In this document: in pieces, positions 17,502 to 26,205 of the stretch | How positions within the stretch are numbered: position 1 is the stretch's first letter | How the letters are laid out: each line of letters starts with the position of its first letter | Source of the DNA: an uncultured Winogradskyella sp. | GTDB taxonomy: Bacteria > Bacteroidota > Bacteroidia > Flavobacteriales > Flavobacteriaceae | Direction: 5' to 3' | NCBI RefSeq assembly: GCF_947496485.1 | Contig: NZ_CANMCZ010000001.1 | Coordinates: forward strand, 1,483,596-1,547,595 | DNA: 64,000 nt | Notes under the pieces: model-generated | Databases searched by the model: none | Told to the model about the DNA's origin: nothing | What the model saw: the letters and a program-made list of their open reading frames with translations, nothing else | Program-made: the position numbers and the translations under genes

Positions 17502-18950
17502 TTATCCAACTGAACCTTCTAAACTAATTTCTAATAATTTCTGAGCTTCAACGGCAAATTCCATTGGTAATTTATTGAGCACTTCTTTACTAAAACCATT
17601 CACAATTAAGGCTATAGCTTTCTCTGTATCAATACCCCTTTGGTTACAGTAGAAAATTTGGTCTTCACCAATTTTACTTGTTGTGGCTTCGTGTTCTATT
17701 TGGGCTGATTTATTTTTGGCTTCAATGTATGGAAATGTGTGAGCACCACATTCATTACCCATCAATAAACTATCACACTGAGAAAAATTACGCGCATTGT
17801 CAGCACGAGAACTTATCTGTACTAGACCTCTATATGAATTTTGAGATTTACCAGCAGAAATTCCTTTAGAGATAATCGTAGATTTAGTGTTTTTACCAAG
17901 ATGAATCATTTTGGTACCTGTGTCTGCTTGCTGATAATTATTAGTTACAGCGATAGAATAAAATTCCCCTACAGAATTATCACCTTTTAATATGCAAGAA
18001 GGGTATTTCCAAGTGACTGCAGAACCAGTTTCTACCTGAGTCCAAGAGATTTTTGCATTTTTCTCGCAAAGCCCTCTTTTAGTTACAAAATTGTAAACAC
18101 CACCTTTACCTTCAGCATTTCCTGGAAACCAGTTTTGTACTGTAGAATATTTTATTTCAGCATCGTCTAATGCAATAAGTTCAACTACTGCTGCATGTAA
18201 TTGATTTTCGTCTCTACTTGGTGCAGTACAGCCTTCTAAATAAGATACATAACTACCCTCATCAGCAATTACTAAAGTTCTTTCAAACTGACCTGTTCCT
18301 GCTTGGTTGATTCTAAAATAAGTTGAAAGCTCCATTGGGCAACGCACCCCTTTTGGAATGTAACAGAAAGAACCATCACTAAATACAGCCGAATTTAAAG
18401 CAGCATAAAAATTATCTTTTGTTGGTACTACAGTGCCTAAATATTTTTTTACGAGTTCTGGATGCTCTTTTATAGCCTCAGAAATGCTCATAAAAATAAT
18501 ACCTTTTTCGCCTAAAGTCTTTTTGAAGGTCGTAGCAACAGAAACAGAATCAACTACAATATCCATCGCAACGTTGTTCATTTTCTTTTGCTCATCGACA
18601 GAAATTCCTAATTTTTTATACATCGCTAATAGATCTGGATCTACATCGTCTAATGTTTTATTAGGATCTACAGCGACTGGCGCAGAGTAATATGCTATAG
18701 CTTGAAAATCTGGCTTGGTATAGTTTACATTTGCCCACTCAGGTTCGGTCATTTCTTTCCAAACTTTAAAAGCTTCAAGCCTCCATTCCGTCATCCATTC
18801 TGGTTCTTCTTTCTTCTTAGAAATAGCACGAACAATATCTTCGTTTAGACCAACTGGAAATGTTTCAGATTCTATGTCCGTATAAAAACCATATTCGTAC
18901 TCTTTGGTTTTTAATTCCTCTCTTAAATCGTCTTCAGTATACTTACTCAT
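17502..18950 (-). CDS. sufB: Fe-S cluster assembly protein SufB
   Basis: SufB is the main scaffold subunit of SufBC2D on which clusters form. The 482-residue protein starts [22 protein letters not shown] and contains [55 protein letters not shown] and the C-terminal [20 protein letters not shown]. All are strong family signatures. It is the second gene after the IscA-type gene (9-base gap). Confidence 0.97.
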   Translation of the reverse strand: MSKYTEDDLREELKTKEYEYGFYTDIESETFPVGLNEDIVRAISKKKEEPEWMTEWRLEAFKVWKEMTEPEWANVNYTKPDFQAIAYYSAPVAVDPNKTLDDVDPDLLAMYKKLGISVDEQKKMNNVAMDIVVDSVSVATTFKKTLGEKGIIFMSISEAIKEHPELVKKYLGTVVPTKDNFYAALNSAVFSDGSFCYIPKGVRCPMELSTYFRINQAGTGQFERTLVIADEGSYVSYLEGCTAPSRDENQLHAAVVELIALDDAEIKYSTVQNWFPGNAEGKGGVYNFVTKRGLCEKNAKISWTQVETGSAVTWKYPSCILKGDNSVGEFYSIAVTNNYQQADTGTKMIHLGKNTKSTIISKGISAGKSQNSYRGLVQISSRADNARNFSQCDSLLMGNECGAHTFPYIEAKNKSAQIEHEATTSKIGEDQIFYCNQRGIDTEKAIALIVNGFSKEVLNKLPMEFAVEAQKLLEISLEGSVG

Positions 18951-18959
18951 AAATCTTTT

Positions 18960-19289
18960 TTAAAGTGAGAATGATTCTCCACAACCGCAAGTGCGGTTAG
19001 CATTTGGGTTATTAAATACAAACCCAGTTCCGTTTAATCCACCTGAATATTCTAAAGTAGTTCCAATAAGATAGAGAAAGCTCTTCTTGTCAACTATGAT
19101 TTTAATACCATTGTCTTCAAAAACTTTGTCTTCTTCTGCGTGCTCATTGTCAAATTTTAAATCATAAGATAGACCAGAGCAACCACCGCTTTTTACACCA
19201 ACTCTAACATAATCTGTTGTTGGGTTAAAGCCATCGTCAGTCATTAATTCTACGACTTTCTTTTTAGCTGTTTCCGAAACTTTTATCAT
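18960..19289 (-). CDS. HesB/IscA-type Fe-S carrier (SufA-like)
   Basis: A 109-residue A-type carrier. The three conserved cysteines are visible: one in VKSGGCSGLSYDL (near residue 37) and two in the C-terminal TCGCGESF motif. Such proteins receive clusters from SufBCD and deliver them to apoproteins. It is the first gene of the sufB-sufD transcript, with a promoter element just upstream. Whether it should be called SufA, IscA or ErpA cannot be settled from sequence alone. Confidence 0.93.
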   Translation of the reverse strand: MIKVSETAKKKVVELMTDDGFNPTTDYVRVGVKSGGCSGLSYDLKFDNEHAEEDKVFEDNGIKIIVDKKSFLYLIGTTLEYSGGLNGTGFVFNNPNANRTCGCGESFSL

Positions 19290-19319
19290 ATTCTTATATA
19301 GATTTACTCTAAATAGAGG

Positions 19320-19328
19320 GCAAAGATA
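19320..19328 (-). promoter_or_regulatory. Candidate promoter of the suf operon
   Basis: TATCTTTGC on the minus strand matches TAnnTTTG exactly. The predicted leader of about 27 bases contains a short dyad, CTCTA-AA-TAGAG (19307-19318), which could be an operator or a weak hairpin. No known Fe-S or iron box is recognised. Confidence 0.55.
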
Positions 19329-19427
19329 CGATATAAGTCTGTTTTAACCATATAACCTAACATTATATTAGGATATGATTTGATAGGATTTATTTATAGC
19401 AACTAAAGTTGCCAGAAAGGCTAATTA

Positions 19428-19670
19428 TTAAGATACTTTTGCTTTAGGGAAATGTCGCTTAAGACGATACAGTTCTTGTAATGCGTCTTTAATCTGAGTA
19501 TTGGAGAAAGTATGAGAATCAAAATTTCCTTTATGATCTGTAATTACGACCATATCACAATGCATGCAAGTTAGTTCTATAGTGTGATCTTTATTGGTTT
19601 TTGATCTTGTATAGTTGTGACCAAAAATGGCACATGGCAAAGATTTGTTTGATTTAGGTTTCATTCTCAT
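19428..19670 (-). CDS. Small Cys/His protein (putative zinc-binding), copy 1
   Basis: About 80 residues. The pattern is C-x3-GHNY near the start (LPCAIFGHNYTRSK), then CMHC in the middle, then a Gly-Asn turn (KGNF) and a basic C-terminus. It resembles short DUF1660-like proteins and two relatives at about 25.6 and 26.0 kb. A C..H..C..C zinc site is likely but not proven. The start is uncertain: ATGs two codons apart (19670 and 19664) and a longer hydrophobic extension further upstream are possible. The relatives' lengths (76 and 80 residues) favour the short form. Function unknown. Confidence 0.65.
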   Translation of the reverse strand: MRMKPKSNKSLPCAIFGHNYTRSKTNKDHTIELTCMHCDMVVITDHKGNFDSHTFSNTQIKDALQELYRLKRHFPKAKVS

Positions 19671-19775
19671 CAATAAATTAGGGGAAAACAATTTAAATAA
19701 AACCAGAGCTAAATTAAGTCTAAACACTTTATTTTTCGATGAAATACCAAAATTAAGTATATTATTCTTACAAAA

Positions 19776-20834
19776 TTAATTATGAAACGAAGGATTATCG
19801 ATAAATGAAGGGTCGGAAAGTGTTAACAAAAACGCCTTTAAATCTGCCTTATCTTGGTCGGATAATTGAACACCACCTTGGGCAATTTGCTTCATAAGCG
19901 GGTCTATGGTCGATGAATTTTGAAGTCCATCACTATAATGATTAATGACTTCTTCTAAAGTGGCGAATCTACCATCATGCATATATGGTGCTGTGTATGC
20001 TAAGTTTCGAAGTGATGGGGATTTAAATTTACCATTATCATTAGGATCTCCTGTTACTTCTCCCAAACCTAAATCTGAAAAACTACTATCTAACCCGTTG
20101 TTGTGGAAGTCATTATCTGTCCAAAGAGGATTATTAGGGTTACCATGGCAATGAAAACAATCTCCTTTATCTTCTCTTAGAAAAACATCGAGACCATTTA
20201 ATTCTTGTGCAGTTAAATTGGTTTGTCCCATGGAGTATCTATCGAATTTTGAGTTTGCAGATATTAAAGTACGTTCAAACTGCGCAATAGCTTTGGTGGT
20301 TAATTCTTTTGTAATTGTATTAGTGTTAAATGCTAATCTGAATAACTCTGGATATTCAGGATGTTCTTGAAGTCTATCTACAACAGCTTCCCAATTACTA
20401 TGCAATTCTATAGGGTTTTCGACAGGTTCTTCAGCTTGTCGCTCCAAACTAAGAGCAGTTCCGTCCCAATTAAAACGTTCGTTATAATTCCACGCCAGAT
20501 TAAATAACGGCATAGAATTACGTGTTCCAAAAATGCCATCTATGCCACTGCTTGTAGGTGTGTTATCTGTAAATGCATTTTGAGGCGAATGACAACTAGC
20601 ACAAGCCTGAGTTCCGTTGGCTGAAAGAATTCTATCAAAAAATAGTTTTTTACCTAAGGCCACACCTTCAACAGTTTGTGGATTATCGATTGGAATTATT
20701 GGAGGAATAATATTATCTGAAAAAATAGAGGGAATATCCAAAGGTTGTACTGTTGGCTCATAGCCAGTGTCTTCACTTGAACAGCTCAAACAAAGCGCGA
20801 TAAACGCAATAATATATAACCACCTTTTAATCAT
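19776..20834 (-). CDS. Di-haem cytochrome c peroxidase / MbnH-like lipoprotein
   Basis: A 352-residue predicted lipoprotein (signal ending CLSCSSED). It has two c-type haem motifs, CASCH near residue 77 and CFHCH near residue 225, in the bacterial cytochrome c peroxidase/MauG superfamily, plus LFFDRILSANGTQ, FTDNTPTS, APYMHDGRFATLEEVI and ALTLSD-type C-terminal features. Its partner immediately upstream is an MbnP-like protein (12-base gap). In methanotrophs the MbnH enzyme oxidises a tryptophan of MbnP to kynurenine, helping form a copper site; by analogy this protein may modify its neighbour. A simple peroxidase is the alternative. Confidence 0.85.
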   Translation of the reverse strand: MIKRWLYIIAFIALCLSCSSEDTGYEPTVQPLDIPSIFSDNIIPPIIPIDNPQTVEGVALGKKLFFDRILSANGTQACASCHSPQNAFTDNTPTSSGIDGIFGTRNSMPLFNLAWNYNERFNWDGTALSLERQAEEPVENPIELHSNWEAVVDRLQEHPEYPELFRLAFNTNTITKELTTKAIAQFERTLISANSKFDRYSMGQTNLTAQELNGLDVFLREDKGDCFHCHGNPNNPLWTDNDFHNNGLDSSFSDLGLGEVTGDPNDNGKFKSPSLRNLAYTAPYMHDGRFATLEEVINHYSDGLQNSSTIDPLMKQIAQGGVQLSDQDKADLKAFLLTLSDPSFIDNPSFHN

Positions 20835-20846
20835 TTAGTTTTCATA

Positions 20847-21617
20847 TTATTGAATAACCTCACCCAAACTAAAGACATTTTGCCCATTATCATACATCAT
20901 TATTTGTGCAGTGGAATTAGGCATTAACATTTGGTTAAAATCATTTAAATCCCAAAGAATAGGATTTTTAAACCATTCTGCAATGTTCATTTGTACTTCA
21001 ATCTCAGTATTACTGGTTATATCAATTACTCCCAAATCTATAGTAAAGAATGTGTCTTGAGGAAATGTTGGATTCATTCCAGGATTATCTACAGCTCTTA
21101 TGGCATGATAATTAAAACCTTGTTCTTCGGAGTTTGAATTGATGAATTTTCCATCAAATTGCATGTAATGGTAACCACCTCCAAGCATATCAGGCACATT
21201 AAAAGATTCAGAGTTTAAATCGAGATAATTTTCGGCATTGTCTTCATTATCTAATCCAAAGGTGAAGGAAACGGTATAACTACCTGTTGGAATTTGAGTT
21301 TGTAGTGTAAAACTTAAATTGTTATTGTTAGTTACATCAACTAAATTATAAACATCTAATTCAATAATTTCATTATTACTAGACGTAAACATAATATCCG
21401 AAATTACGTAACGCAATCTTTCAATACTTAATAAGTCTCCGTTTGCATTAGTATAAACAATATTATTGAAATTAGCATTAGTGACTAAAGTTCCATCCCA
21501 ATTATGAGTAAAATTGAAAGTTGTTAAATTCTGTAAACTTAGATTATCATCGAGATCTTCGCTACAGGAAGTAAAACTCAGAAGTACAATTAAAAAAGGG
21601 GTCAAAATCTTTTTCAT
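20847..21617 (-). CDS. MbnP-like lipoprotein (candidate copper-binding)
   Basis: A 256-residue protein with lipoprotein signal MKKILTPFLIVLLSFTSC and a post-Cys acidic stretch (SEDLDDN), suggesting surface display. The mature part starts with FNFTHNWDG and has IERLRYVISDI, GSYTVSFTFGLDNEDN, GGGYHYMQFDGKF and a C-terminal AEWFKNPILWDLND, matching the MbnP/CorA-type family. Candidate Trp residues for oxidation lie in HNWDG and AEWFKNPILW. The ATG at the signal peptide is used; an in-frame start 30 bases earlier would overlap nothing functional. It is paired with a di-haem enzyme, as in other MbnPH loci. Confidence 0.75.
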   Translation of the reverse strand: MKKILTPFLIVLLSFTSCSEDLDDNLSLQNLTTFNFTHNWDGTLVTNANFNNIVYTNANGDLLSIERLRYVISDIMFTSSNNEIIELDVYNLVDVTNNNNLSFTLQTQIPTGSYTVSFTFGLDNEDNAENYLDLNSESFNVPDMLGGGYHYMQFDGKFINSNSEEQGFNYHAIRAVDNPGMNPTFPQDTFFTIDLGVIDITSNTEIEVQMNIAEWFKNPILWDLNDFNQMLMPNSTAQIMMYDNGQNVFSLGEVIQ

Positions 21618-21639
21618 AGTTGTTTTATTTTGTAATTCC

Positions 21640-22977
21640 TTATTCAATTTTAATAATTAACATATCGGTGAAACCTTTATTTTCTGTTATATCTCCATCA
21701 CTGCTAGTACTATCACCAACGGCAATAATTGAAGTTGCATTAAGCTCTACAATTCCATATGTAAAATCTATATTGGAGCCACCAACAGTCGTTTCCCATT
21801 GTAAAATACCATTTGCATCTATTTTTAATACCCAAGCATCATTCTGTCCTTTATTTTCTGAAACATCACCATCACTACTTCTAGAACTGCCAGCCAATAA
21901 AAAACCATCATCTTGAGTTGTAATAATAGAGCGAGCCACATCAAAACTTGAACCGCCAATAGTTTTTTCCCAAATTAAATTACCACTAGGTGAAATTTTA
22001 ATTAACCATAAATCTGCAGCTCCATTGTTATTAGAAACATTATTATTGTTACTTCTTGTATCACCAGCAATTATATAATTACCATCTCCTGATTTTGCAA
22101 TAGCTCTGGCTTCATCAATTTGATCTCCTCCAAACGATTTTTCCCAAACTAAATCACCTGTGGCAGAAATTTTAATCACCCAAAAGTCATAAGATCCAAT
22201 ATTGCTAGAAATATCAGTATCTTCACTATCGGAACCTCCTGCAATAATAAAACCGTTATCTTCAGTTTGAATTATACCTTCAGGTGTGTCAGTAAAGTTG
22301 CCACCATAGTATCTACTCCACTGTAACTCGCCAGTAGAATCTAACTTTAACGCCCAATAATCTCCTCCTGCATGCAGAATCTCCCAGCTTCGAGAAGAGT
22401 TTCCTAAACCACCTGAAGCTGTAACATCTAATATTCCTGAAATTAAATACCCTTGATCATTCGTTTGAATTACCGATATACCAGAATCCGCTCCTTGATA
22501 CCCAAACGATTTTTGCCAAGATATATTTCCATTGGCATTTAATTTCACCAACCAATAATCTTGTAAACCTGCATTTTCCGTAACATCACCATCATTACTA
22601 AAACTAAATCCTAATATGGCAAAACCTCCATCTTGGGTTTGTATAATATTGCTACCTCTTTCATCTGACGAACCTCCATAAGTTTTTTGCCATTGTAGCT
22701 CATCTTCAGCATTAAATTTCATTACCCAATAATCAAAGCTTTCATTTTGTTTATCAGTTATATCTCCATCCATGCTTTGAGTAAATCCTAGAATTGCATA
22801 ACCGCCATCTGAAGTAGCAACAACTGATTGTGCACTATCATTTTTACTTCCTCCATAAGTTTTTACAAAATCTATATTTCCTTCTGGATTTGAGTTGGAA
22901 TCATCATCATTACTACAACTAAAAAAAAGTAGAAAAAACAAAACAGACACTATATATGGTGGAACCTTGAATAGCAT
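21640..22977 (-). CDS. Repeat-containing lipoprotein, probable beta-propeller
   Basis: A 445-residue lipoprotein (FLLFFSC then SNDDDS). The mature protein consists of about seven 50-60 residue repeats, each with the pattern WxKTYGG, a D(E/S)A(R/Q)SI segment, TxDGGFxIxG, SxSxDGDVxxNKG and DxWVxKI. This pattern predicts a surface-exposed beta-propeller. The choice of start is supported by the signal peptide and by the upstream stop lying 1 base away. It belongs to the MbnP/MbnH operon. No catalytic residues are evident; a binding or scaffold role is inferred. Confidence 0.75.
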   Translation of the reverse strand: MLFKVPPYIVSVLFFLLFFSCSNDDDSNSNPEGNIDFVKTYGGSKNDSAQSVVATSDGGYAILGFTQSMDGDITDKQNESFDYWVMKFNAEDELQWQKTYGGSSDERGSNIIQTQDGGFAILGFSFSNDGDVTENAGLQDYWLVKLNANGNISWQKSFGYQGADSGISVIQTNDQGYLISGILDVTASGGLGNSSRSWEILHAGGDYWALKLDSTGELQWSRYYGGNFTDTPEGIIQTEDNGFIIAGGSDSEDTDISSNIGSYDFWVIKISATGDLVWEKSFGGDQIDEARAIAKSGDGNYIIAGDTRSNNNNVSNNNGAADLWLIKISPSGNLIWEKTIGGSSFDVARSIITTQDDGFLLAGSSRSSDGDVSENKGQNDAWVLKIDANGILQWETTVGGSNIDFTYGIVELNATSIIAVGDSTSSDGDITENKGFTDMLIIKIE

Positions 22978-22978
22978 T

Positions 22979-24427
22979 TTAGTTACTTGCTTTAGCAATA
23001 AACATGCCTCCTTCAATATCACTTATGAGGATATTTCCACTTTCAAAAAACGGATAAATATTCCATGCTCCATGAAAATCAGTTTCGTTATTAGGAATGT
23101 AGGTGTCAATAAAACCTGTTTCTACCATAACACCTGAAGCGATATTTGAGATGTCAATTATTCGCATACCTGCAGAATAATTGGCAATGTAAAATGTATT
23201 TCCGACCACATAACCATTGTGGTCTATTGCTGCAGTAGGTCCTAGATATTCCATGTGAAACATTGGATTATCTAAATCTGTAAAGTCAAAAACTAATGTT
23301 CTTGAGTTGCCACCGAAGTCGATTTCATCTACTTCGTCACCCAATAAAAAATACTCCATGTTTTCGGTAAACCATCCTTGGTGAGTATAACCAATATTGC
23401 TGTAGTCTATAGTAGAAATCTGAGCTGGAGAATTTTTATCAGTTACATCTACAATAACGACTTCGTTTTCATTACTACCAATTAAAATTTCTTTTCCAGT
23501 ATGATCTGTGTCAGGCCCATTATAAGTTACTACTTGAGCATCATGTGAATAGGCATCGTCAGCATAACCTCCAGCGGCAATAGGGTTTGTAGGATCTTGA
23601 ATATTAACAAAATGAGGCCCTCCACTAAAGGTATCGGAACCAACAGCGTAAGCAAACCCACTATCTTCATTTATTACAATGTTGTGAGCTTTTCCAAACC
23701 CAGTATAAGTAGCATCAGCGGTAAAGGTTTCAGGAGGATTGGTTACATTTCTGAGCCTTGTTAAATCAAATACCTGCATACCATGTCCTGGTGCTTCACT
23801 AACAACAAACGCATGATTGTTATATACTTTTATATCTCTCCACAAACTGTTTACTGTAGCAGTAGGAAGTCGTCCTAGAAAAATTGGGTTAGATGGATTG
23901 GAAATATCTACAAAAGCTGAGCTTGTTGTTGTGCCTATTAAGGCATATTCTTTACCTGTTTCAGGATCTGTCCAGCCCCAAGAATCGTTACCTTCTGCTC
24001 CTGTACCACCTAATTCTTCAACTGGAATATGACTCATTAAATCAAAACCATTGCAAGGATAATCTCCTGCGAAGCCATCTATACAAGGAAACTGAGGTTG
24101 AATAGTATTATCGTCACAGCTATTACCAAGACCGTCATTATCAGAATCTAATTGATCTGGATTTGCTATCAAGGGACAATTATCATTAATATCCAAAATA
24201 CCATCATTATCATCGTCGTCGTCACAAGCATTTCCAAAACCATCATTATCAGAATCTAATTGATCAGTATTGGGAATTGCGGAACAATTGTCAAAAGCAT
24301 TTAAAATAGTATCATTATCTAAGTCAGTATTTGCAGGCTCAACTAATTCGTTAGAGCAGCTTTGAGTTATACAAATAAGACAAATTAGTAAAACAGAAAT
24401 AGGTCCATTAAGGGGGCTTAATTTCAT
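22979..24427 (-). CDS. Choice-of-anchor B lipoprotein with thrombospondin type 3 repeats
   Basis: A 482-residue lipoprotein (signal ending CITQSCSNEL). Residues about 35-100 are thrombospondin type 3 calcium-binding repeats (DNCPLIANPDQLDSDNDG and similar Asp-rich turns). The remainder is an LVIVD-type propeller known as choice-of-anchor B, with SAFVDISNPSNPIFLG, DIKVYNNHAFV, HNIVINEDSG, YSHDAQVVTY and HQGWFTEN. Several His-Asp pairs could be metal sites. It starts the four-gene lipoprotein operon, 1 base ahead of the next gene. Function unknown; surface exposure inferred. Confidence 0.8.
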   Translation of the reverse strand: MKLSPLNGPISVLLICLICITQSCSNELVEPANTDLDNDTILNAFDNCSAIPNTDQLDSDNDGFGNACDDDDDNDGILDINDNCPLIANPDQLDSDNDGLGNSCDDNTIQPQFPCIDGFAGDYPCNGFDLMSHIPVEELGGTGAEGNDSWGWTDPETGKEYALIGTTTSSAFVDISNPSNPIFLGRLPTATVNSLWRDIKVYNNHAFVVSEAPGHGMQVFDLTRLRNVTNPPETFTADATYTGFGKAHNIVINEDSGFAYAVGSDTFSGGPHFVNIQDPTNPIAAGGYADDAYSHDAQVVTYNGPDTDHTGKEILIGSNENEVVIVDVTDKNSPAQISTIDYSNIGYTHQGWFTENMEYFLLGDEVDEIDFGGNSRTLVFDFTDLDNPMFHMEYLGPTAAIDHNGYVVGNTFYIANYSAGMRIIDISNIASGVMVETGFIDTYIPNNETDFHGAWNIYPFFESGNILISDIEGGMFIAKASN

Positions 24428-24500
24428 AGTCTTTTTTTTAGCAATTTAAGCAAATTTTATTTCAAGGATGAAAGCTTAAATAAATAACGCGAATATTAAC

Positions 24501-24530
24501 TTGATATTTGGTAAAAGCATAATATTTTTG
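24501..24530 (+). promoter_or_regulatory. Promoter of thiL
   Basis: A -33 TTG at 24501-24503 and a -7 TATTTTTG at 24523-24530, separated by 19 bases, fit the Bacteroidota consensus well. The -7 ends 4 bases before the ATG, so the transcript is predicted to be leaderless or nearly so. Confidence 0.65.
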
Positions 24531-24534
24531 CACT

Positions 24535-25587
24535 ATGATAGAAGATAAAAATCCACAGCGTACTCCGTTGAGCGAATTAGGTGAGTTTAAATTAATTGAA
24601 CACTTAACAGAGCATTTTAAAGTTACTCAAAAGTCTACCATTAAAAGTATTGGTGATGACGCAGCCGTATTAAACTTTGAAAAAAAGCAAGTTGTAGTTT
24701 CTACAGATTTGTTGGTAGAAGGTGTGCATTTTGATTTAAGCTATGTACCTCTTAAGCACTTAGGTTACAAGGCAATAATGGTTAATCTTTCTGATATCTA
24801 TGCGATGAATGCTATGGCGACTCAGGTTACAGTTTCTATTGCGGTTTCTAATCGTTTTCCTTTAGAAGCATTGGAAGAGTTGTATGCAGGAGTTGCAACA
24901 GCGGCAAAAATGTATGGTGTAGATGTTGTTGGTGGTGATACAACATCTTCAACCTCTGGATTGATTATTTCAGTGACAGCAATAGGTGAGGTAGAAAAGG
25001 ATAATGAAGTGTTACGCTCTGGAGCAAAACCTAACGATTTATTAGTAGTAACGGGTGATTTAGGTGGCGCTTACATGGGATTACAGGTTTTAGAACGCGA
25101 AAAAGAAGTGTTTAAAGTCAACCCAAACAATCAGCCAGATTTGTCTATGTACACGTATATTGTTGAACGTCAATTAAAACCTGAAGCCAGAAAAGATATT
25201 GTTGAATTATTGAAAGAGCTTAAGGTTAAACCAACAAGCATGATAGATATTAGCGACGGTTTATCTTCTGAGGTTATGCATTTGTGCAAACAAAGTAAAG
25301 TAGGAGTAGATGTGTACGAAAATAAAATTCCATTAGATCCTCAGGTAATTTCTACATGCGAGGAATTTAATATAGATAGTACAACGATCGCCTTAAATGG
25401 TGGCGAAGATTATGAGTTATTAATGACAATTTCTCAAGAAGATTTTCCAAAGATAAAAGGAAATACAAATCTAACAGTTATTGGGTATATGACAGATGAA
25501 GACAGGGGAATGCACTTAGTAACAAGAGCAGAAACAAAAATTCCTATTATAGCTAAAGGTTGGAATTCACTTAAAGATCAAGTATAA
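24535..25587 (+). CDS. thiL: Thiamine-monophosphate kinase ThiL
   Basis: ThiL phosphorylates thiamine monophosphate to thiamine diphosphate with ATP. The 350-residue protein has the AIRS-like fold signatures SIGDDAAVLN, STDLLVEGVHFDL, GYKAIMVNLSDIYAM, VVGGDTTSS, TGDLGGAYMGL, MIDISDGLSSE and NGGEDYELL. It stands alone without other thiamine genes in the window. Its 3' end overlaps the convergent small Cys/His gene by 17 bases. Confidence 0.95.
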   Translation: MIEDKNPQRTPLSELGEFKLIEHLTEHFKVTQKSTIKSIGDDAAVLNFEKKQVVVSTDLLVEGVHFDLSYVPLKHLGYKAIMVNLSDIYAMNAMATQVTVSIAVSNRFPLEALEELYAGVATAAKMYGVDVVGGDTTSSTSGLIISVTAIGEVEKDNEVLRSGAKPNDLLVVTGDLGGAYMGLQVLEREKEVFKVNPNNQPDLSMYTYIVERQLKPEARKDIVELLKELKVKPTSMIDISDGLSSEVMHLCKQSKVGVDVYENKIPLDPQVISTCEEFNIDSTTIALNGGEDYELLMTISQEDFPKIKGNTNLTVIGYMTDEDRGMHLVTRAETKIPIIAKGWNSLKDQV

Positions 25588-25801
25588 CAAACTTCTGACT
25601 TTTCTCTAGACGTTTTGTATGAACGCGATGTAAAACAGAATTTATTTCTTTGAACTTTGGTGTTAGTGGAATAAAATTTCCATTACCGTCAATTGTCATT
25701 TCTGACTTACAGTTTTTGCATTTGTATTCTTTGACGTGATAAGTAACAATTTTGGAGACCTTATAGTCGTGCCCAAATAATGAGCAATAAACGTTTTTCA
25801 T
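25571..25801 (-). CDS. Small Cys/His protein (putative zinc-binding), copy 2
   Basis: A 76-residue protein: YCSLFGHDYKVSK near the start, then HVKEYKCKNCKSEM giving a CxxC pair, a GNGNFIPLTPKF segment and a basic C-terminal helix. The spacing of C..GH..CxxC matches the copy 83 bases upstream and the one at about 19.5 kb. It could fold as a tiny zinc ribbon. The last 17 bases overlap thiL antisense. Function unknown. Confidence 0.7.
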   Translation of the reverse strand: MKNVYCSLFGHDYKVSKIVTYHVKEYKCKNCKSEMTIDGNGNFIPLTPKFKEINSVLHRVHTKRLEKSQKFVILDL

Positions 25802-25884
25802 TTCTTAATTAGTATTCTTAAAGGATTAAGGAATAGTTAGGGTTTTAAATATAAGAAAAACAGATGTTGATAAGTTGTTAATAA

Positions 25885-26127
25885 TTAATAAATCGACGAA
25901 CTGAGTGTTTTTTGCTTTAAACGCATCATTCTGTTATTGTATATGCGCTCTAATGCCGAATTTATTTCTTGATATTTTGGGGTAAGTTCGGTGAGCCTAC
26001 CATTGCTATTTGTTGTTAATTGCTTTTTACAACATTTACAGGTGTACTCTTTAACATGGTTAGTTACTTTTTTAGTCATTTGGTAGTTGTGACCAAAGAA
26101 ATCGCAGTAAAGTTTGGTAGGTGTCAT
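25885..26127 (-). CDS. Small Cys/His protein (putative zinc-binding), copy 3
   Basis: An 80-residue protein: LYCDFFGHNYQMTK, HVKEYTCKCCKKQL and NGRLTELTPKYQEINSALER. It is clearly a paralogue of the next gene downstream (NHVKEY/YHVKEY and LTPK(Y/F)(Q/K)EINS shared), indicating a tandem duplication. Zinc binding is inferred from Cys/His spacing. Function unknown. Confidence 0.7.
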   Translation of the reverse strand: MTPTKLYCDFFGHNYQMTKKVTNHVKEYTCKCCKKQLTTNSNGRLTELTPKYQEINSALERIYNNRMMRLKQKTLSSSIY

Positions 26128-26205
26128 AAGTAGGTCTATTACATTCTTTTTTTTAATCTAGGTTATAAACTTAGAAAAAAAAGACAAATAAAACGTTTAA
26201 GTGGA

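Noticed and set aside
19945-20154. Short plus-strand frame across the di-haem peroxidase gene
   Set aside because: Antisense to a conserved haem-protein frame, without a start signal or homology.
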